Of a DNA stretch of 64,000 nucleotides, positions 35,554-43,040 are shown in pieces. Where the stretch lies: NCBI GenBank assembly GCA_017432725.1, contig JAFRIQ010000035.1:80009-144008 (forward strand). The letters run 5' to 3'. The notes beneath the pieces are model-generated. The model was given only the letters and a program-made list of their open reading frames with translations, had not been told where the DNA came from and did not search any database. This stretch comes from Bacillota bacterium. Lineage in GTDB: Bacteria; Bacillota; Clostridia; Peptostreptococcales; Anaerovoracaceae. Position numbers and translations under genes: made by a program. The stretch's first letter is position 1. Each line of letters begins with the position of its first letter.

Positions 35554-36558
35554 CTATTCGTCGTAGATCACCGCGCCGAAAAAAGTGACGGTCTTCTGTC
35601 CGTTTATGTATTTTATTCCCGCCTGCCTCGCAAGTTCCAGGACGTAATATCCGTAACCTTCTATGGAATGGTGGAGATCTTCGGGGAATCTGCAGGGAGC
35701 GTCCGGATAGGTGCAGGTCTTGCATCTTCCGCATGACTCGTTGGAAAGGATCAGAAAGTCCTTTATTTTTTCTTTCAGTTTTTTGTCAAGAAGCCCTGCG
35801 CATTTTTTGAAGTCAGACATATTTGCCAGGGCTTCTTTCATATCCATAGTGTCCTGCATCACGTAAGATCTGGAAAAAAGCTGCATCCTTTTGTACCTGC
35901 CTACCCTCTCCCTGCACTCTTCTACCGTACCTACCGCAGGAGGACATGCCCAGGTGGTCCCGTATGCTCCGCATTGGTTTTTCTCGCATTGCTTCCGTAC
36001 GTCTTCGTGATATACGAGATCTTTCGTCTCTATGATCCCCGATTCAAGAAAATACGACTCGAATATGCTCTTTTTTATATATGCCGAGGTATCTCCGAAA
36101 ACTTCCCTCGTTTCTTCGACCTTTTCTTCCCATAACGAAAAAAGCCCGTCGCAGTACTTCGATCTGCAGAAGCCGCAGATAATGCTGTCGGTCTTGTGCG
36201 GACAGTAATACTCCGCCTTTCCGTCATTCACTACAGTATAGTAACGGACAGATTCCAAGGAATGCATGGGCTTCTCATAAAGGAAAGTGAGCAAAAGGCA
36301 GCAATCTATGACATACCTATGGGCGAGAGGCTGGTCTGCCCAGGTCTCATTAAGGAACTCCGTCAGGGCAGTCCGCAGTTTTTCGATATCTTCGTCCGCT
36401 GCAGAGCCCCTGTATCTTCTCTTTGTTTTTTTTGCATCGAGAAGAAGCCTCCGGTTGCTTTCGTTTACCGGTATACCGAGAGTCCCGTCCTCAAGCGCCT
36501 TCCATTCTTCTTCAGAGTATGATCCTATTATCTCGTCGAAAAGTTTTGATTTTTCCAT
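35554..36558 (-). CDS. DUF2284 domain protein with an extra N-terminal domain
   Basis: This 334-residue protein starts at 36558 behind CAGGGAGAAGCA; an upstream ATG at 36612 has no ribosome site. The C-terminal ~170 residues are the Cys-rich DUF2284 metal-binding domain: CEKNQCGAYGTTWACPPAVG, CAGLLDKKLKEKI, and CGRCKTCTYPDAPCRFPEDL. The N-terminal ~160 residues, ending in CPHKTDSIICGFCRSKYC, add another four-cysteine cluster and match nothing I recognise. A redox or metal role is plausible from the cysteine pattern alone; no reaction can be named. Confidence 0.78.
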   Translation of the reverse strand: MEKSKLFDEIIGSYSEEEWKALEDGTLGIPVNESNRRLLLDAKKTKRRYRGSAADEDIEKLRTALTEFLNETWADQPLAHRYVIDCCLLLTFLYEKPMHSLESVRYYTVVNDGKAEYYCPHKTDSIICGFCRSKYCDGLFSLWEEKVEETREVFGDTSAYIKKSIFESYFLESGIIETKDLVYHEDVRKQCEKNQCGAYGTTWACPPAVGTVEECRERVGRYKRMQLFSRSYVMQDTMDMKEALANMSDFKKCAGLLDKKLKEKIKDFLILSNESCGRCKTCTYPDAPCRFPEDLHHSIEGYGYYVLELARQAGIKYINGQKTVTFFGAVIYDE

Positions 36559-36635
36559 TGCTTCTCCCTGATAAAAAAACTGCACCGCATCATGGCATTC
36601 CGTTCCGATCATCTTTGAAAATCGGCGTATAAATC

Positions 36636-36644
36636 ATTGTATCA
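36636..36644 (-). promoter_or_regulatory. Extended -10 promoter of the DUF2284 gene
   Basis: TGATACAAT on the minus strand lies about 77 bp before the chosen ATG. No further element is visible in the leader. Confidence 0.45.
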
Positions 36645-36672
36645 TATATAGCGCCATTGCAATACGGCGATA

Positions 36673-36678
36673 TATAAT
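36673..36678 (+). promoter_or_regulatory. -10 box of the carbon-nitrogen hydrolase promoter
   Basis: TATAAT predicts a start near 36685 and a ~12-base leader with AAGAGGTGA before the ATG at 36697. The -35 is weak. Confidence 0.5.
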
Positions 36679-36696
36679 GGGTAAGAGGTGACGGAA

Positions 36697-37488
36697 ATGA
36701 ACGACTTACGTATTGCGCTGGTCCAGATATGCCCTGAAACGGGCAATGCGGGCAAAAACGCAGAGAAGATAATAGGATATATGGAAAAAGCGGCTAAAGA
36801 GGGTGCCGGTCTCGTACTCTTCCCCGAGTGCAGCCTTACAGGTTATGCTCCGGAAAAGGCGGAAGAGATCTGCATAAGCAACGGCAGCGCTCCCGTAGCG
36901 GCTATAGAAAAGAAAGCCGGAGATCTGGGCATTGCCGTGTGCTTCGGATATGCGGAAAGTACAGGAGAAGATGCCAAGCCCTTCATCACCCAGGAACTGT
37001 ATTTCGAAGGCAAAAAGACAATATACAGGAAAACCTGTGTCGCCCCCAGAGAAGAGCCCTTCTTCCTGCCGGGAAACAGTTACGAGACAGCAGATGTCAG
37101 GGGAGTGACTGCAGCAATGCAGATATGCTGGGAGTCGCATATGCCCAAGATATCCTCTATATACAGGTCCAAAGGAGCCCAGCTCCTCCTCTTTCCCTAC
37201 GCAAGCGGCATGAGCGGCGACAAGTGCATAGAGAACTGGAGCATCCATCTCCCCGCAAGAGCATCGGACAACGGCTGTTTCGCGGCAGCCTGTAACCTGC
37301 TCTCAAACGGAAAAGGCGGAGGATCGGCAGTATGGGATCCGAAAGGAAAGCTCATAGCAAGGTACAGCGGTTTTGATGAAGAAATGACCGTCTGCGATAT
37401 AGGGGGAGAACTGCCCCGGGAAAAATACGAGAGGGGCGAAGAGACCATGCATACCCTTTCCTACTTCGATCATTCAAAAGAAATATGA
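36697..37488 (+). CDS. Carbon-nitrogen hydrolase (nitrilase superfamily)
   Basis: This is a 263-residue cytoplasmic amidase-like enzyme. The start is set at the ATG at 36697 because AGAGGTGA sits just upstream; a GTG at 36688 overlaps that ribosome site. The catalytic Glu-Lys-Cys triad is visible: FPECSLTGYAPE (Glu), YRKTCVAPREE (Lys) and MQICWESHMPK (Cys). Superfamily membership is firm, but the substrate (an amide, nitrile or N-carbamoyl compound) is not evident. It is a single gene with its own promoter and a bidirectional terminator. Confidence 0.9.
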   Translation: MNDLRIALVQICPETGNAGKNAEKIIGYMEKAAKEGAGLVLFPECSLTGYAPEKAEEICISNGSAPVAAIEKKAGDLGIAVCFGYAESTGEDAKPFITQELYFEGKKTIYRKTCVAPREEPFFLPGNSYETADVRGVTAAMQICWESHMPKISSIYRSKGAQLLLFPYASGMSGDKCIENWSIHLPARASDNGCFAAACNLLSNGKGGGSAVWDPKGKLIARYSGFDEEMTVCDIGGELPREKYERGEETMHTLSYFDHSKEI

Positions 37489-37495
37489 CAAAAGA

Positions 37496-37522
37496 AAATG
37501 AGCCTTCGCGGCTCATTTTTTT
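37496..37522. terminator. Bidirectional terminator between the hydrolase and histidine kinase genes
   Basis: The stem ATGAGCC/GGCTCAT (37498-37504 with 37510-37516) has T7 on the plus strand and TTTTCTTTT on the minus strand, so it can stop both convergent genes. Confidence 0.9.
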
Positions 37523-37538
37523 CATATAAATTGTTACG

Positions 37539-38600
37539 TCAGACTATATTCTTGTAAAAGCGTATCACGAATCTCGCGCCGCCTTCCGGGGAATTCTCCG
37601 CCTTTATTATACCGTTCTGCGAGGTGATGATGGCTCTCGAAAGCGCAAGTCCTATTCCTATGCTGCTTTCGCCGGCGTTCTTCCCTTTATAGAATCTTTC
37701 GAAAAGATGGGGTATATCGTCTATGTCAAAGCCTTCTCCGCTGTCTTCCACGACGATCTCCGTGTACAGGGCAGTCTCTGATGAAGAAACGGATATATTG
37801 CCGCCTTCCGGAGTGTGCTCCATGGCATTTTTGAGTATATTGCCCAGGGCTTCCACGCTCCACTGAAGATCTCCGGTAAACCTCTCATCCCCTGCGGAAA
37901 CGTTAAGCTGCTGACCTCTAAGTTCCATAGGAATGAGGAAAGCTTCAGACGCCTTCTCTATGAGCTTCTTTACGGATACTTCTTCGGATGTAAAGACTGC
38001 AGTACCTGCGTCGATCTTGGATAATTTGAGAAGCGATTCTATGAGCCACTGTATGCGCTCCAGCTGTTTCTTGAGTTCCCTTGTGAGCTGCACCCTTCTT
38101 CCGTACTCGAGATCTTCATCGGAAAGAAGAGTCACCACCAAATTCATGGAAGTGAGCGGAGTCCTTATCTGATGGAATATATCAGCTATGGCGTCAGTGA
38201 GCCTGATCTTATCGGACCTTAAAAGGTCTGTCTGCTCTTTCAGCGTAGTCGTCATTTTCTGGATCTCGCTGGATAGAACGGCAAGTTCGCCTTCTCCGCT
38301 GCCGGAAATTATAACGGCTTCGTTTCCGTGAAGTATATGGTCCAGGCTTTCGCTCAGGTCCGATATCTTCTGATACCTTTTCGCAGAAAATAAAAGGTGT
38401 ATCAGGGAAAACAATATGCCAGTAAACAATACCGCCAAACCCGTAAAGCCGCTTATCTCTCTTACGATACGTCCGGAAAGACCGTTGCTGATGGCATAAA
38501 GAGCTCTCATCGCAAAACCGCCGAGCCCGGCAGCAAAGCTGAGCACGACGTAGATAATGAATTCCTTTTTGACTTCGGGATTCTTGAGTACCTTGAACAT
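37539..38600 (-). CDS. Two-component sensor histidine kinase
   Basis: This 353-residue membrane kinase has two hydrophobic helices (~13-33 and ~52-72) with a short extracellular loop of about 18 residues, a HAMP-like linker, the HisKA phosphorylation site H143 in IFHQIRTPLTS, an N box (NILKNAMEHTPEGG), and G boxes (VEDSGEGFD, SIGIGLALS). The tiny external loop suggests sensing within the membrane or through a partner. It starts one base after the response regulator stop and forms an operon with it. The stimulus is not evident. Confidence 0.92.
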   Translation of the reverse strand: MFKVLKNPEVKKEFIIYVVLSFAAGLGGFAMRALYAISNGLSGRIVREISGFTGLAVLFTGILFSLIHLLFSAKRYQKISDLSESLDHILHGNEAVIISGSGEGELAVLSSEIQKMTTTLKEQTDLLRSDKIRLTDAIADIFHQIRTPLTSMNLVVTLLSDEDLEYGRRVQLTRELKKQLERIQWLIESLLKLSKIDAGTAVFTSEEVSVKKLIEKASEAFLIPMELRGQQLNVSAGDERFTGDLQWSVEALGNILKNAMEHTPEGGNISVSSSETALYTEIVVEDSGEGFDIDDIPHLFERFYKGKNAGESSIGIGLALSRAIITSQNGIIKAENSPEGGARFVIRFYKNIV

Positions 38601-38601
38601 A

Positions 38602-39261
38602 TCAGTCCATCCTGTATCCGAGGCCTCTGACGGTCTTTATGATCTGCGGATCCTGAGGGTCGTCTTCGATCTTTTCCCTCAGCCTCTTTATATATACGGT
38701 CAGGGTATTGTCGTTGACGAAATCTCCGCCTATATCCCATATATCCTCGAGAAGTTTGTTTCTGGTGAGAAGCAGGCCGCGGTTGTTTATGAACACCGTA
38801 AGAAGCCTGTACTCGAGAGCTGACAGGCTTATTTCTTCCCCGTTCTTTTTCACCTGGGCCTTATCCGTATCCACGGTAACGTTTCCCGCCGTCACGAGGG
38901 ACGCGGGCTGATAGCGCCTCAGAACGTTCCTTATCCTGGAGACAAGTTCCCTGGGTCTGAAGGGTTTGGCAATATAGTCGTCGGCCCCCATATCGAGCCC
39001 CCTGACCACGCTTCCTTCGTCGCCCGAAGCCGTAAGAAAAATGACCGGCAATCCCTTTTCCTTGGCCTTTGCGCAGATATTGAATCCGTTGCCCTGGGAA
39101 AGGGATATGTCGAGAAGAAATAAATCGAAGCCTTCATCCAGACGGTTTTCCGCTTCGAACTGGGTGGATACGGAATCCACATCGAAACCCTCTTCCGTAA
39201 GGAAAGCCTTCAGAGAATCTATTATCGATCTGTCGTCTTCAACGAGAAGTATCCTGCTCAT
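38602..39261 (-). CDS. OmpR/PhoB-family response regulator
   Basis: This 219-residue regulator has a receiver domain with VEDD (7-10), phospho-acceptor D51 in LFLLDISLSQG, and the conserved Lys in YIAKPFRPRE. A winged-helix DNA-binding domain follows (LSALEYRLLTVFINNRG and VNDNTLTVYIKRLREKI). It is the first gene of a two-gene operon with the kinase downstream. AGGAG lies 13 bases before the ATG, rather far, and inside the 3' arm of an inverted repeat (39273-39312), which could affect translation or serve as an operator. Confidence 0.94.
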   Translation of the reverse strand: MSRILLVEDDRSIIDSLKAFLTEEGFDVDSVSTQFEAENRLDEGFDLFLLDISLSQGNGFNICAKAKEKGLPVIFLTASGDEGSVVRGLDMGADDYIAKPFRPRELVSRIRNVLRRYQPASLVTAGNVTVDTDKAQVKKNGEEISLSALEYRLLTVFINNRGLLLTRNKLLEDIWDIGGDFVNDNTLTVYIKRLREKIEDDPQDPQIIKTVRGLGYRMD

Positions 39262-39272
39262 GATAAATATAT

Positions 39273-39312
39273 AACTCCTATGGGATATGATATCACATTT
39301 CCCACAGGAGTT
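39273..39312. repeat. Inverted repeat in the response regulator leader
   Basis: Two 13-base arms (39273-39285 and 39300-39312) match with one mismatch (a G-U pair in minus-strand RNA) around a 14-base spacer. As RNA from the minus strand the 3' arm contains the AGGAG of the response regulator. It also lies just downstream of the DUF1015 stop and might work as a terminator, though no T run follows. Confidence 0.6.
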
Positions 39313-39318
39313 GTTCTC

Positions 39319-40353
39319 CTATTCCTCGCTGCGTTGTCTTAGGCAGCACTCGAGATAAAAGCGCTTATCCTTCGCCTGCCCCATGGAAAAGGTCTTCTTG
39401 GGAAGCACGCCTTTTTCTATCACGTCCTGATACAGCCTGTCCTTTGGATAATCCGGCATTATGACGGCTTCGTATCCGGGCCTGCTTCCGAGCCTTAGGC
39501 ACTCCTCTTTCCCATGGATATAGTCGACGACCCGGCCGTCCTTTTTCAGTCTGTGTATGGGTTCGAATACTAAAGCTTCATCGTAGAGGTTCACCAGCTC
39601 CACGAGAGCGTATCTGTCTCCGCACTTCTTTGCCGCCGCAAGGGAATGGTTGCCGTCTCCCACGGCATAGAGCATGCCGCCCGGAGCTTCCTCTTTGAGC
39701 TTAAGAAGTATATCCGCTATGCTGTCCAGTACTTTCTCATTTTTCAGGTGCCACCCTTTTATGTTACCGCTGTCCATCATGAGGTCGAAATCATAAAGAG
39801 GTTTTTCGCCCTCAGTCCTTTTATCCAGTTCCCCCATGAGAAGATCTCCGGGGTCTGAAAAAAGCACCATGACGTGAGGCATCTCTAAAGGAGCCTTCCG
39901 CCTTATCTCTATCCTTACGGGCAGCCTGTCTTCAACGGTAGCTTCCGTAGCCCTGCAAAGAGCTTTGTTTCCCGGTTCGTACTCGTAACGTGAAAGATCC
40001 AAAAGCAGAAGAAGCCCCCGCCTTATCCCCGAGGACGTTTCTCTCTTTACGAACACAGCTCCCGGGCCAAGGTTTTTAAGAACGCCATCCCGGAGATAGC
40101 ATCCCATCGTTTCCGGGATATTTTTCTCATGGATAGCCCGCTCTTTTCTTCCCAGCCAGGCTTCCGGCATCATAAGCTTAAGGGAGCTCGGGGCCTCTCC
40201 TATGTACTTCTCAGCTTCCTCCCAGTATTCCGGCTGGCTGGTGAACTGATCGCAGGCTACGCATGCCCATCTGGAAAGATCCATATCCGGAAAAAGTATC
40301 TCCGGCACCGCAACTCCTGCCGCCGCGAATTTTTCTCTGATGCTGTCTTTCAT
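39319..40353 (-). CDS. DUF1015 family protein in the serine operon
   Basis: This 344-residue cytoplasmic protein matches DUF1015 by the stretches LSRWACVACDQFTSQPEYW, VFVKRETSSGIRRGLLLLLD, GMLYAVGDGNHSLAAAKKCG and IHRLKKDGRVVDYIHG. It is the third gene of serC-serA-DUF1015, 8 bp after serA. I recall DUF1015 genes commonly accompanying serA/serC in Firmicutes. The reaction is not established to my knowledge; recent naming links some members to serine or phosphoserine handling, which I cannot confirm here. Confidence 0.88.
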   Translation of the reverse strand: MKDSIREKFAAAGVAVPEILFPDMDLSRWACVACDQFTSQPEYWEEAEKYIGEAPSSLKLMMPEAWLGRKERAIHEKNIPETMGCYLRDGVLKNLGPGAVFVKRETSSGIRRGLLLLLDLSRYEYEPGNKALCRATEATVEDRLPVRIEIRRKAPLEMPHVMVLFSDPGDLLMGELDKRTEGEKPLYDFDLMMDSGNIKGWHLKNEKVLDSIADILLKLKEEAPGGMLYAVGDGNHSLAAAKKCGDRYALVELVNLYDEALVFEPIHRLKKDGRVVDYIHGKEECLRLGSRPGYEAVIMPDYPKDRLYQDVIEKGVLPKKTFSMGQAKDKRFYLECCLRQRSEE

Positions 40354-40361
40354 CGCCTTTT

Positions 40362-41528
40362 TTAGTCTATGACCCTAACTCTGATCACGCCGTCTATAGC
40401 GGCCAGTTTGTCCGCCAGGTCTTCCGGCACTTCCGTATTGAAATCGAATATGGTGTAGGCGATCTTGCCCCTCGCCTTGTTCACCAGGTTCTCTATATTA
40501 AGTCCGTCAGCGGCTATCTTTTCCGTCATGAGCCCCAGCATGCCGACCTTGTTCTCGTGGATCACCGTGACTCTGGCCCCGTCGGCTCTTGCGAAGCTGA
40601 CGTCGGGGAAATTGACGGAGTTCGTTATGTTTCCGTTCTCTATATAGTCGATGGTCTGCTTGGCAGCCATGACAGCGCAGTTCTCGTCCGCCTCAGGAGT
40701 CCCGGCTCCAAGATGGGGAGTGAAGAATACGTTGTCGTTTTCCATCTGCCTTTGGGTGGGAAAGTCGGTGATGTAGGCTTTCACCTTGCCGCTTTCCAGG
40801 GCGTCCATGACCGCGTCGTCGTTGACTATGGGGCCTCTTGCGTAGTTTACGAGATAGACCCCGTCTCTCATCTTACCTATCTTTGCAGCGTCTATGAAAT
40901 CCTTGTTTTTCTCGTCAAGAGGTATGTGCACCGTGACTATGTCCGACTTTTCCAGAAGCTCGTCTATATCGTCCACGAACTCCACGTACTGCCTGAGTTC
41001 CTGCAGCCTGCTGTGGGAAAGATAAGGATCGTATCCGTACACCTTCATGCCAAGGTCGTCGCAGGCCCTCGCCATCCTCGAGCCTATGGCTCCGACCCCT
41101 ATAATGCCCATGGTCTTGCCCATGATCTCGGGACCTTTGAATACTTCTTTGCCTTTTTCCACGGTCTTGCCCGCGTCGCTCTCGTCTCCCGGAAGGCTCT
41201 TTACCCAGTTCATGGCTTTCACGCCGTTCCTCATGGTCATGACTATGGCAGCGAGGGTAAGTTCCTTCACCGCGTTGGCATTGCCCCCGGGGCAGTTGAA
41301 CACGCATATGCCATGCTCGGTGCACTTGTCCACCGGTATGGTATTGACGCCGGCCCCTATCCTGACTATGGATTTGAGCTCCGGATTTAAGTTTATACCG
41401 TGAAGAGGCGTGGAATGCACCATGATGGCATCAGGGTGGTCTCCCGTTTCCTCTATATCGTATTTTCCTTCGTTGAATATCCTTCTTCCCGCCGGAGCAA
41501 GTTTGTCATAAAGTCTTACGTAATACAT
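40362..41528 (-). CDS. serA: D-3-phosphoglycerate dehydrogenase with ACT domain
   Basis: This 388-residue enzyme oxidises 3-phosphoglycerate with NAD, the first step of serine synthesis. The Rossmann motif is MGIIGVGAIGSRMARAC, and catalytic regions include LVNYARGPIVNDDA and TPHLGAGTPEADENCA. The C-terminal ~75 residues form an ACT domain (VTVIHENKVGMLGLMTEKIA), a usual site of serine feedback. The start at 41528 follows TAAGGAGATATACAAG. It lies 13 bp after serC and is controlled by the same leader. Confidence 0.96.
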   Translation of the reverse strand: MYYVRLYDKLAPAGRRIFNEGKYDIEETGDHPDAIMVHSTPLHGINLNPELKSIVRIGAGVNTIPVDKCTEHGICVFNCPGGNANAVKELTLAAIVMTMRNGVKAMNWVKSLPGDESDAGKTVEKGKEVFKGPEIMGKTMGIIGVGAIGSRMARACDDLGMKVYGYDPYLSHSRLQELRQYVEFVDDIDELLEKSDIVTVHIPLDEKNKDFIDAAKIGKMRDGVYLVNYARGPIVNDDAVMDALESGKVKAYITDFPTQRQMENDNVFFTPHLGAGTPEADENCAVMAAKQTIDYIENGNITNSVNFPDVSFARADGARVTVIHENKVGMLGLMTEKIAADGLNIENLVNKARGKIAYTIFDFNTEVPEDLADKLAAIDGVIRVRVID

Positions 41529-41541
41529 CTTGTATATCTCC

Positions 41542-42621
41542 TTATCTTCTGAGTTCGAATTCCTTCATGGTATCGATGAGCTTCTTGACGCCTTCCATAG
41601 GCATCCCGTTGTATATGCTGGCTCTGCAGCCTCCCACCGACCTGTGTCCTTTTATGTTTATGATCCCTCTTTCTTTGCAGAGGGCTATGAACCCTTTGGT
41701 ATCTTCCTCCGTAGGAAGGGTGAAGGTCACGTTCATTATGGATCTGTCCTTTTTCCTCACGGGATTGGTATATATCTCCGAAGAGTCTATAAAGTCGTAG
41801 AGCATGGCCGCCTTTTCCCTGTTGGTCTTTTCCATGGCCTCTACGCCGCCTTTGCCTTGGACCCACTCGAACATGAGCTTTGCCATGTATATGGAGAAGG
41901 TGGGCGGAGTGTTGTACATGGACCTGTTGTCGGCCGCCACTTTGTACCTGAGCATTATGGGTACCACGGGATCCACATCCCTTTCCAGCAGCTTTTTCTT
42001 CATGATCACCACTGCCAGGCCCGCAGGCCCCATGTTCTTCTGGGCTCCGGCGTAGATTAGATCGTAATCTTTCACCTCTATCCATCTTCCAAGGATCGCC
42101 GAGGACCAGTCGGCGACCAGCGGCACGTCTCCGTGAGCGGGAAGCTCCGGGAACGAGGTCCCGTATATGGTGTTGTTCCCCGTTATGTGGAGGAACTTAG
42201 CGCCCGGCGGGATATCCGCCGTTTCCGGTATATATGAATAGTTCGCATCCTTTGAGCTTCCGGCAAATACGGCGTTTCCCCAGCGGTCGCCTTCCTCCTT
42301 GGCCTTCGTTGCGAACTGCCCCGTCTGAATGTAGGCAAAGGTGTCGCCCTGAGCGGCAAGGTTCATGGGGACCATGGAGAACTGGGTAGTAGCGCCTCCC
42401 TGCATGAAGAGGACGGCATAGTCTTCAGGTATCCTCATTATCTTTCTTAAGGTCTCTTCCGCCCCGTCTATGATCTCGTCGAAGGACGCCGACCTGTGGC
42501 TCATCTCCATGACCGAGCAGCCGGCTCCCAGATAGCATAAGAACTCATCCCTGGCCTTTTCCAGGACCTCGAGAGGCATCTGGCTGGGCCCCGCCGAAAA
42601 ATTGTATACTCTTTCTTCCAT
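41542..42621 (-). CDS. serC: Phosphoserine aminotransferase
   Basis: This 359-residue PLP enzyme transfers an amino group from glutamate to 3-phosphohydroxypyruvate, the second step of serine synthesis. The start is the ATG at 42621 behind GGGAG; the in-frame ATG at 42642 lies in the terminator T run. Landmarks are VYNFSAGPSQMP, MEMSHRS, LFMQGGATTQFSMVPMNL and the PLP lysine K195 in YAGAQKNMGPAG. It is the first structural gene after the serine-rich leader peptide and terminator, so its transcription should depend on readthrough. Confidence 0.96.
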   Translation of the reverse strand: MEERVYNFSAGPSQMPLEVLEKARDEFLCYLGAGCSVMEMSHRSASFDEIIDGAEETLRKIMRIPEDYAVLFMQGGATTQFSMVPMNLAAQGDTFAYIQTGQFATKAKEEGDRWGNAVFAGSSKDANYSYIPETADIPPGAKFLHITGNNTIYGTSFPELPAHGDVPLVADWSSAILGRWIEVKDYDLIYAGAQKNMGPAGLAVVIMKKKLLERDVDPVVPIMLRYKVAADNRSMYNTPPTFSIYMAKLMFEWVQGKGGVEAMEKTNREKAAMLYDFIDSSEIYTNPVRKKDRSIMNVTFTLPTEEDTKGFIALCKERGIINIKGHRSVGGCRASIYNGMPMEGVKKLIDTMKEFELRR

Positions 42622-42635
42622 AACTGTATCTCCCG

Positions 42636-42668
42636 TAAACAAAAACCGGAAGGCTGCAGCCTTCCGGT
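42636..42668 (-). terminator. Leader terminator (attenuator) of the serine operon
   Basis: A perfect 24-bp palindrome (42645-42668, centre CTGCAG) is followed on the minus strand by TTTTTGTTT, ending 15 bp before serC. Its central GCTGCAGC also occurs as the last codons of the leader peptide (about 42707-42714). That copy could pair with the terminator arm to form an antiterminator. Confidence 0.85.
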
Positions 42669-42703
42669 AAATCGAACCAAACTTCTATACTCTCGGATCG
42701 CCT

Positions 42704-42778
42704 TTAAGCTGCAGCAAAACACGCACCTTTGGAGGAGCGGGATGAAGAGCTTGAAGATGATGAGAAGTTTCTGTACAT
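42704..42778 (-). CDS. Serine-rich leader peptide of the serC-serA operon
   Basis: This 24-codon open frame starts at ATG 42778 behind AAAGGATCATAT. It reads Met-Tyr-Arg-Asn-Phe, eight serines in a row, Arg, two serines, then KGACFAAA and TAA. Ten of 24 codons are serine, using TCA, TCT, TCC and AGC. It sits between a promoter and an intrinsic terminator, directly before serine biosynthesis genes: the organisation of trp/his-type leader peptides. Ribosomes stalling at the Ser codons would leave the 3' GCTGCAGC free to disrupt the terminator; a ribosome at the TAA would cover it. A regulatory role is inferred, but the fit with serine synthesis is very specific. Confidence 0.85.
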   Translation of the reverse strand: MYRNFSSSSSSSSRSSKGACFAAA

Positions 42779-42800
42779 ATATGATCCTTTCTTTTTTGTA

Positions 42801-42829
42801 ATATTACACCCTGACAAACACATTATCAA
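42801..42829 (-). promoter_or_regulatory. Promoter of the serine leader and serC-serA-DUF1015 operon
   Basis: On the minus strand TTGATA (42824-42829) and TAATAT (42801-42806) are separated by 17 bp. The predicted start near 42794 leaves about 16 bases before the leader peptide ATG. Confidence 0.7.
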
Positions 42830-42972
42830 GCATTTTCTGTGTTCCAGAAACAAATTTTTGATGATATTTATGTATTTTAAGACAAAAAAATGCATCCCGG
42901 GCAAAAAGGCAGCGCGCCAAAAGGATGAAAGGCGATGTACGGAGTCTTTGTTTATGAAAAAAGTATCAGCTG

Positions 42973-43002
42973 TTCACAGTCACAGCCCAAATGTGATACA
43001 AT
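42973..43002 (+). promoter_or_regulatory. Promoter of topB-MATE
   Basis: TTCACA (42973-42978) and TACAAT (42997-43002, preceded by TGA as an extended -10) are separated by 18 bp. A ~32-base leader carries AAGGAAG before the ATG at 43041. Confidence 0.65.
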
Positions 43003-43040
43003 GCCTTGTTACATTTCAGAGGAAACAGTCTTAAGGAAGA

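Noticed and set aside
42622-42800. Ser-specific T-box in front of serC
   Set aside because: No T-box consensus (TGGNACCGCG-like) is present; the short leader is instead a Ser-rich ORF with terminator.
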